A stretch of 64,000 nt of DNA from Yamagishiella unicocca (taxonomy: Eukaryota > Chlorophyta > Chlorophyceae > Chlamydomonadales > Volvocaceae): the NCBI GenBank assembly GCA_003116995.1, contig BDSL01000013.1, forward strand, positions 1,364,001-1,428,000, in the 5' to 3' direction. A model generated the notes under the pieces. That model was not told where the DNA came from. It saw nothing but the letters and a program-made list of their open reading frames with translations, and made no database searches. A program made the position numbers and the translations under genes. This document shows positions 57,201-64,000 of this stretch, piece after piece; position 1 is the first letter of the stretch, and the number at the start of each line of letters is the position of its first letter.

Positions 57201-59493
57201 TGAACTGCGGTAGGATCCCCTCCCCTCCCCTCCGCTACGGGTCTTCCTCAAAACACCTCCGCTACGCCAATCCTCGCCCCCCATGATGACCCCCACATCC
57301 TCCACTCCCTCCTCGCCCTCCTCACTCTACCCGCCACTGCGCTGACCGACCAGAGCTCCGGAACCTCCCCCGTCCTCCACCAGCCCGGTTTACTACTCGG
57401 CTTCCCTAGTCCACGGGCTTTTCTCAACCTCCTTCACCAGCTAGTACCTGCCCTCAGCCTCACATGTCATGTAACCGGCTCCGAACTACAATTATTTTTA
57501 TAATTGAACTACCTAGAAGTTGAAGCTGACTTAGTAGTTTAACCCCCCGCCCGCAGGTGGTCAAGGCTCGCGGGGAGGCCATGGCCGCCGCCGCCGCCTC
57601 CCCGCCTGGATCCGGAATCCGCCCCCACGGCATGCTGAGTGTGGTGGGGCTGGCGGACGAGGTGCTGGAGCGACTGGTGGCGGGGGCTGCCGCGGGCGGC
57701 CCGCCGGCCACCGTGTGTCAGGTGGCCAACTACCTCTTCCCGCAGGTACGGTTGCCGGACGGTAGTTGGTACGGCTGGGTGGTTGGCTGCGAGTGGCGCT
57801 ACGCGTCGTGCCTAGGTCCCCCCTTCAAACCCGGCCCCAAGCAATCCTTAAAGCTCCTTCCCAACCCGATACCGGTGGTGTGTAGTCCCAAATCCTCGCC
57901 CCCGACCCGCCATGCCCTGCATCCGCCAACTCAGGGGCGCGTGGTCAGCGGCCACATGGATGTGCTGGAGGTGGTGCGGCAGGGAGCGGTGCAGGCGGGG
58001 GCTCTGAAGGCCCAGCTGCTGCAGGTGGGTCATCAATGGGGTAGTACCGTGCCCTTTTTTTGATAACACACGGTACCGTGTGTTTGCGCGGGTTGAGGCC
58101 CGACGCGTGCAGCTGAGCCGCATGATGAGCGCACCGGGGATTGCACGGAGCTTGGTCGTAGTATGTATTGTTGCAGTGGGTTTCAGAGCAGGAGGTAGAG
58201 CCAACAGGCACCAGCTTGAGGTGTGGTGGCGAGGGCGAGGGTGTCAGCGGAGTTGTCCATCGCAACCGCCACCGTGGCCCTGCCTCCCTGGTGCGGCCTC
58301 CGTGTGCCTCCCTGGTGCGGCCTCCGTGTGCCTCCCTGGTGCGGCCTCCGTGTGCCTCCCTGGTGCGGCCTCCGTGTGCCTCCCTGGTGCGGCCTCCGTG
58401 TGCCTCCCTGGTGCGGCCTCCGTGTGCCTCCCTGGTGCGGCCTCCGTGTGCCTCCCTGGTGCGGCCTCCGTGTGCCTCCCTGGTGCGGCCTCCGTGTGCC
58501 TCCCTGGTGCGGCCTCCGTGTGCCTCCCTGGTGCGGCCTCCGTGTGCCTCCCTGGTGCGGCCTCCGTGTGCCTCCCTGGTGCGGCCTCCGTGTGCCTCCC
58601 TGGTGCGGCCTCCGTGTGCCTCCCTGGTGCGGCCTCCGTGTGCCTCCCTGGTGCGGCCTCCGTGTGCCTCCCGCTCTGCGGGTGACTCGCTCCTCCCCCG
58701 CCTGCTCCTCCTCCCTCGCCCGCTCCTCCTTCCCCCCCGCTCCTCCCCCGCCCGCCCGCTCCTCCTCCTGTGGGTCAGGTCAGCGGCGCCTTCCACACAC
58801 CCCTCATGGAGCCCGCGCGGGAGGAACTGGCCAAGGTGAGTGGGCGGGTGGGGACAGAGTGCTCGGGGAGAGATTGTAACCCCACGAGTCGGGGGCACTA
58901 AAAGCTTATCAAGTGGCGGCCGTGATGATTAACGTGAGCCGAATGTCGGGATAAATTAATCCGATTTTGTCGGCGCAGAGGGGCGAGAGGTCGCTGGGAG
59001 ATGGCCGGATGAAGCACAGGGCAGGCGGGGTGGGCGGTGCCTTCCCTCCCTCTGTCCTCCTCCCCGCCCCGCAAGCCGCACCCGCCCCTGAAGCGGTCTG
59101 AACCTAGCTGACTAACTAACCAGCTAACTCGCCCCCCTCCGTCCCGCCGTCGTGTCCGAGCAGGCTCTGGCACAGGTGCAGTTCCGGGCGCCCTGCATCC
59201 CCGTCTACTCCAACGTCACCGCCGCGCCCTTCCCCTCGTCCTCGCCGGACGCGCCTGGCGACCCACGGGACATTCCGGCCCTGCTGGGTCGCCAGCTGGT
59301 AGAGCCCGTGCGCTGGGAGCCGACCCTGGTGGCGCTGCTGGCCACGCCTCCTGCTACAGCCGCCGCTGCTGCCACGCCCTCCTCCCTGGAGCCGATGGCC
59401 CTGTACGAGCTGGGCCCAGGGCAGCAGATCAAGGCCATGGTGAAGCGAATCAACTTGGACGCCTGGAAGCGCGTGCGCAACCTGCAGCCCTAG
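52650..59493 (+). CDS. Ankyrin-repeat / malonyl-CoA:ACP transacylase fusion protein
   Basis: Fourteen exons in phase, 609 residues: 52650-52766, 53132-53212, 53403-53528, 54144-54260, 54716-54748, 55004-55132, 55723-55792, 56244-56425, 56530-56644, 56839-57032, 57557-57745, 57935-58024, 58779-58835, 59164-59493. Residues 50-147 are ankyrin repeats (VHHLLNLGASVNQRDPRGLT, PLHRAAHLAHLDG, YLLSRGADPS), followed by DWWALYDYGPDVVASWPHDY and a basic helix. After a Ser/Ala linker comes a full FabD-type domain: FLFPGQGSQTVGM, nucleophile Ser368 in CAGLSLGEYTAL, Arg393 in KARGEAM, His487 in GAFHTPLM, SNVTA, and ELGPGQQIKAMVKRI near the end. These match plastid malonyl-CoA:ACP transacylase, which loads malonyl onto ACP for fatty-acid synthesis. 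The fused N-terminus shows no plastid transit peptide. Alternatively these are two genes, the second starting at an ATG at 56093. Confidence 0.8.
53730..53970. repeat. 121-bp tandem duplication in intron 3 of the fusion gene
   Basis: A GGGGGAGGA-rich stretch followed by GTCTTGATTGCCCAGCG and GGGATGTTGTTGTAACGG appears twice; anchors at 53801 and 53922 are 121 bp apart. Confidence 0.9.
54262..54305. repeat. TATGTG microsatellite at intron 4 donor
   Basis: GTGTATGTGTATG... starts at the splice donor after exon 4 of the fusion gene. Confidence 0.8.
54327..54491. repeat. 32-bp tandem repeat, five copies, intron 4
   Basis: Units of GGCAGGCGCAAAGTAGTCTG... recur every 32 bp (54327, 54359 and onward) and are almost identical; one late unit carries A-to-C within AAAG(T/C)AG. 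Confidence 0.93.
55786..56078. repeat. 21-bp minisatellite carrying the 5' splice site, intron 7
   Basis: About 13 units of GA(A/G)GCAGGTGGGGGTTGTGAG. The first unit overlaps the end of exon 7, so GAAGCAG|GTGGGG is both the real donor and part of every unit. Confidence 0.93.
58283..58674. repeat. 24-bp minisatellite, about 16 copies, intron 12
   Basis: Near-perfect units of CCTCCCTGGTGCGGCCTCCG plus TGTG. The unit has no stop in any frame on either strand, producing long spurious open frames (GAASVCLP or EAHGGRTR repeats). Confidence 0.96.
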
Positions 59494-60722
59494 ATACCAG
59501 CTAGACATCCAGCTAGTCAGTTGGATAGCCAGCTAGCTAGCTGGATAGCTAGTTAGCTGGATGCTAGCTGGATGCTAGCTGGATGCTAGCTGGTTAGCTG
59601 GTTAGCTGGTTAGCTGGTTAGCTGGTTAGCTGGTTAGCTGGTTAGCTGGTTAGCTGGTTAGCTGGTTAGCTGGTTAGCTGGTTAGCTGGTTAGCTGGTTA
59701 GCTGGTTAGCTGGTTAGCTGGTTAGCTGGTTAGCTGGTTAGCTGGTTAGCTGGTTAGCTGGTTAGCTGGTTAGCTGGTTAGCTGGTTAGCTGGTTAGCTG
59801 GTTAGCTGGTTAGCTGGATAGCTATGGATAGCCAGCGAATGCGGTGCTGGTTTGGCCTGGCCCGCCGCCCTCGTTGCCTCGCCTGATGTTCAGGACCCCG
59901 CCTGCGGTCGGTAGGGGTTAAAGACCCTGGTCGCATCTGCCCTTCCATTCAGGCGGCAGCCGGGGCTGCAAAGGGGGAAGATCGGGATGGTGCTGGGGCG
60001 AAGTGAACAACTGAGCATTGCTGTGTTTGCCAGCTGACGGTTGGGGTGTGCGCTTGGTAGCGGTGGAGGAGCCGAGGTGCGACCTGGTGAAGGAGTGCCT
60101 GGTGCGTGGTTCGTGCGGATGGTTGCCGAACGAGAGGTTGAAGAATGTGCGCGGACGCGAGTATGTCGGGAGAGGGTGTTGATGGCTCTGGCAATGCGAG
60201 TGCGTTGCACACAGCAGAGGGCGTGTCCACGGATGCGGTGAGGACTCACGATTACAGTACGTCCATGGTTGCAGTTGGGGAAGATTGGAGACATGCTAGC
60301 CCAAGCACAGACGGTTCCGAACGCCACAGCATGTATGAGCGCCATATTGTATGGAAAAAATCAGTATGCGCCGTTTGTTGCGGAGGAAGGGCCCATGCGT
60401 TGTACTTTGGATCGAGGTTCGGATGCCTGTCACGACCTGCACGTGCAGCCTAGGATTTTAGGTGGCCCCTCGGCCTCCTTGACGTCACAATAGGAACGAA
60501 TATACTGTTGACAGCATATGCGCCAGCTGCAAGCCTTTCTGGCTGCATGGATGATGATGCCAACGTTACCGCTCGCTGGCGACGACTGCAACGACCGATG
60601 TCGTGCTTAGTGTGATTAGCCTTTGCCAACGCGTAAACTTCGCGCGGTAAGTATCCACGATAACAACTATGATAATTATAGCAAACAGCTCAAAACATCG
60701 ATGACCCAAGTTGGCGCATACC
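59494..60722. other. Intergenic, fusion gene to PXA gene, with TTAGCTGG satellite
   Basis: Apart from the 8-bp array (listed separately) the stretch shows no gene. The right part is the presumed promoter of the PXA gene and is less GC-rich. Confidence 0.5.
59505..59826. repeat. TTAGCTGG 8-bp satellite
   Basis: About 29 perfect TTAGCTGG units from about 59588 to 59815, flanked by degenerate CTAGCTGG(A) units. It starts about 12 bp after the stop codon of the fusion gene, so the 3' UTR may begin in it. AGCT makes each unit partly self-complementary. Confidence 0.95.
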
Positions 60723-63700
60723 ATGAAGCCCCCGGACACTCTTCATCCGCCGCCTCTACCGTTTTCATATGTCGTTCGCGAAGCATGCAGGCAGGCTCTG
60801 AAGTTATTGGTGGCTGTCTGGGTCGCGGCGTACCTTCTGCGTAAGTTCGCCACCTCGCGCTGACTCTGCATGACGCCCGTTGTGAGCACAGCGCGCTCCC
60901 GCAAGCTGCACGACGTGGGACATGTGAGATATGTCCCTGCTCCACGTGCATTGTAGCGCAACAAGCGCGTCATGCGGCGACGCTTTGTCTGGTCATACTG
61001 CCGTATGGCCCTAGCGTGGCTCTACGTTATAGGTCTTGTAGGCGAGATACATGCCAATCTTTCAGCTTCAAACAATTACGTAGGCAGCAGAACGCACTGG
61101 GGCGGCCCGGCCCGGCCCCCCCCGACGCATCCTCTCCCATGGGAACCCACTTTCCCACACACCACCCTCACTCCTGCACCTGCTGAACGATCCCCACGTC
61201 CACAGACGCCTGCAAGTCCGTGTTCGGCAGCCTGCCGCTGGCCATCGCGCTGGTTGCCGCCGCGCAATGTCATCTCCGCCAGCGGCCCGGCGCGCAGCTG
61301 ACGCAGCAGCGCCTGATACAGGACGTCGCGCAGGGTGCGACCGCCCTCGCAGCGGGGCTTTGGTACCTCCTGGACTACTGCCTGGCCACCATCATGGGCG
61401 CTGGCGACGGCGCCCTCAGCTGGCAGCTTCCTGGCGGTCCCCACTTGGCACAGGCCGGCGAGGCTGCCGGCTCCAGCTTGCAGCAGCGGAACCGCTCCCC
61501 GCTCCCCGCCGGCAGCAAGGCGGAATCACACGCTCCCTCAGACCAACAGCAGCAACAGCAGTCTGATTCCTCCGTGCCGGGCCCGGCTCACCAGCCGTAT
61601 GCTGATGGCCGTGGGGCCGCAGGCTCGGTACCAGCAGCAGCAGCGCCGGCGGCAAGGGAGGGGGACAGAGCGGGTAGCAAGGGGGTGGCGAGCAGCGGGG
61701 CCGCAGCGGCCGCTGCGCGGCCGCCGCCGCCGCCGCCGCAGCAGCACCACCGGGAGGCGCAGCAGCGGAGCACCGACAGCAGAGGCCAGCACGGCAGCCA
61801 GCGGAGCAGGCTGTCGTACGAGCAGCCATACGCTCCGGCCGCGCCGTCTGACCACAACGTGTGGAGGGCGCAGGTGCGGCGGGCGGGCTCGGGCTGCGGT
61901 GGGGCGTAGACGAGGGGTGGTTTGTGGCGGACGGGTTGGTGGGGTCTGGCGTGGGTGCTGGTGGGTGTGTGGGTGGGTGGTGGGGTCTTGGCATGTGGGT
62001 TATGCCACCACTCCATGGATGCCCGACCTCCTTGGTGGATGGCGACTGCTTGCTCGCGCTCCGCCCGTCTGTCGTCCCGCCTCCCGCAGCTCCATTTCAG
62101 CAAGTGCCGCAACGCACCCACGACCCCACGACCGGGGTCCCGACTGGTCACCTCGCCGCGCGACCCTCACACGCCCCCCCCCATGACCATGCGCCAACTA
62201 TCCTGTCCCGTCGCGTAAAACGGTTTTTCACAACCCCCGCGGTACCCGATACCCGACCCCCCAGGTGGGCAGCAAGGTGGTGGAGTTCGCCTGGGAGAAG
62301 CTGAGCGGCGGCATCCTGCAGACCTGGGTGTACGATGTGTGGTGGGCGCTGCTGAGTCCGGACCGGGAGTTCCCGGCCGAGGTGCGGCGGCTGCTCAACG
62401 GCGCATTTGGGCGGCTGGCTGCCCGGGCTAGGCGGTTGGACGTGGGGGTCGTGTTGGTCAGGTGGGTGGTTCGTGGCAAGGGGGGTTGGTGGCCGGGGGA
62501 AGGGTGGCGGACGGCAGGTGGGGTGTGTTTTTCGGGTAGGGTCGGGGCGAGGGTCTAGGGGAACGGGGTCGAGGTGTTTTGCTGCTGGGTCGGAGTGGGC
62601 GGAATGGTCGTGGGTGGTGTTACCTTTTTAGGCAGGGGCAGCGAAGGCGGCAGGAAGGCAGGGCTGTGGGGGCCGGGCCTCGTCTCATGCCTTGCCATGC
62701 CCCGCTTGCACCTCCTCTCGACCCACTTGGGCCTGACTCCCCGCCTCCCACCACCACCGCCGCCACCACCACCACCACTACCTCACGCGTGGCAACCCGC
62801 GCTGCCTCTCTAGGGACCTGTGCGAGGCGCTGATGGCCACCCTGGAGCTCTACCGCGGCACCCTGGAGCAATTGGGGGGAGAGGAGCAGCTCAAGGCCCG
62901 GGCGCTTCGGCACGCCGCCCAAAACATGGTCATGACGTCCCCGGCGGCCGCTGGGCCGCACGGCTCCACCTCCGCCGCCGCGATATCAGCCGCCCGGGAG
63001 CGGTTGCTCCAGGGAGGGCTGCGGGCGAGCGGCGGGCTGCATCCCGCCTTCGAGGAGCCGGACGGCCACTATCGGGCGCTGAGGGATATAGCGGACGCGC
63101 TGGTGGGTCGCTGTGTGGTGGTGGGGGTGGGGGTGGCGGTGGTGAAGGCGGGATGAGTGGGGAAGAATGATCGCTGGGCGGACGGGGGACGGGGGGCCAG
63201 CGGTGCGAGGGAGTGGGCGGGGGGAGAGGCGGCTGTGGCGATGCAGAAGCGCGCGTACGGTGATGGCGGCGACGGCCACTGGAGGCGGATTTGGCGGGGA
63301 ATGCCTCTTCGGCAGCAAACCCCGCCTGCCTGCCCCCCTGCCTCAGGTGGGCGTCCTCTGGCCCGATGACGAGCTGTGCTGCGGCCGCCTGCGCCCGCTG
63401 CTGCGCGAGCTGCTGTCCACATGCGTGCTGCGGCCGACAATGATGTTCGCCTCGCCAATCACCATCAACAAGGTGGGGCAGGGCCGGGGCGGGGGGGGGC
63501 TCGGCTTTGGACCGCCTGGAGGGTTGGTTGAGGGACGCACCAAAGCAGAAGGGGGCTGCACGGGCCCGCAGTGGCGGTGTGGCCCAGCGGCTGGGTGGTG
63601 GTGTCACGGGCGGCAGCCATGGTGCCGGTGGCAACGGGTCCGTAATGCTGGCACTGCTATATTGGCAGGCAAGGCATATAGTTTGTTGGTTGTCGGTGGA

Positions 63701-64000
63701 CTTACTGCTGCCATCCCCCTTTACGCTAGCTGGCACTTGCCCCCTGATATTTGCCTCATGTGGCTGCCCGCCTTTCCGCGCATCCCGACAGGTCCTCCAC
63801 GCGGCCCTGCCCGCCCTCCCAATCGAGACGCCCTTAGCTCCCGCCCCCGGGGCCACCAGCGGCCCCACGGCCCCACCGCCCGCAGCGCCGGCGGCGCCGA
63901 CCGCCAGCACAGCAAGCAGTGGCGGCGGCCAGGCGGCCCGTGCCCCCAACCCCTCAACTACGCCAACACCTGCGCATCCGTCACCGTCCGGCTCCGGGGG
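60723..64000 (+). CDS. Membrane-anchored PXA-domain protein, sorting nexin type (3' end beyond window)
   Basis: Visible exons: 60723-60840, 61206-61873, 62265-62461, 62814-63102, 63347-63472, 63792 to beyond 64000, all in phase. The ATG at 60723 gives MKPPDTLHPPPLPFSYVVRE, then a hydrophobic helix ALKLLVAVWVAAYLL and a second one PLAIALVAAA, consistent with membrane anchoring near the N-terminus. Residues 85-260 are disordered and Gln/Ala/Pro-rich. The PXA domain follows at about 265-466: WVYDVWWALLSPDREFPAEV, LHPAFEEPDGHYRALRDIAD, RLRPLLRELLSTCVLRPTMM, FASPITINK. PXA domains occur in SNX13/14/19/25-type proteins at ER, endosome or lipid-droplet contacts. RGS, PX and nexin-C domains, if present, would lie to the right. 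An Ala/Pro/Ser linker occupies the last visible exon. Confidence 0.85.

Noticed and set aside
57945..58898. Minus-strand frame with (T)REAHGGR repeats and plus-strand GAASVCLP repeats
   Set aside because: Artefact of the 24-bp array inside intron 12 of the transacylase.

Overview
The window is nuclear DNA of a green alga, most likely a volvocine or other chlamydomonadalean chlorophyte. The evidence is the very high GC content, genes split into many short exons with GTGAG/GTGGG donors and GCAG acceptors, GC-rich third codon positions, Gln/Ala/Gly-rich low-complexity insertions, introns full of minisatellites, and TGTAA poly(A) signals after several genes. No bacterial, plastid, phage or viral gene was seen. 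Exons were joined by hand from splice sites, reading phase and family motifs; every gene with a stated exon chain stays in phase unless noted.

Layout, left to right. (1) 1-2339, minus: a WD40 protein running off the left edge. (2) 3346-3418: tRNA-Val(UAC). (3) 4227-8710, plus: a MAK32-like pfkB-fold protein with a repeat-filled intron. (4) 9689-11176, plus: an unrecognised low-complexity protein. (5) 13158-19969, plus: a cPLA2-type lipase behind a Gln-rich coiled coil. (6) 21452-28583, minus: an SRA/pre-SET/SET/post-SET histone H3K9 methyltransferase (SUVH type). (7) 28871-35823, plus: transcriptional adaptor ADA2, head-to-head with the SUVH gene. (8) 37102-39094, minus: a secreted prolyl 4-hydroxylase with a C-terminal ShK domain. 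(9) 41684-45697, minus: an unrecognised 1,168-residue protein. (10) 46031-46300, plus: an LYR-motif protein like ETFRF1/LYRM5. (11) 46399-50784, plus: an organelle-type SET-domain protein whose second intron holds about 48 copies of a 31-bp repeat. (12) 52650-59493, plus: an apparent fusion of ankyrin repeats to a complete malonyl-CoA:ACP transacylase. (13) 60723 to the right edge, plus: a membrane-anchored PXA-domain (sorting nexin type) protein.

There is no operon-like pathway. The closest functional theme is chromatin: an H3K9 methyltransferase (silencing) and ADA2 (a SAGA/GCN5 co-activator subunit) share a 287-bp divergent intergenic region, and a second SET protein lies further right. 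The other genes cover lipid metabolism (cPLA2-like lipase, malonyl transacylase), mitochondrial flavoprotein assembly (LYR protein), cell-wall or secretory hydroxylation (P4H) and endosomal trafficking (PXA).

The most unusual items are the ankyrin-transacylase fusion, an intron whose minisatellite unit copies its own 5' splice site, a dispersed repeat family that abuts 3' splice sites (introner-like), two GC-AG introns, and a roughly 290-residue repeat-bearing insertion inside the SUVH SET domain.
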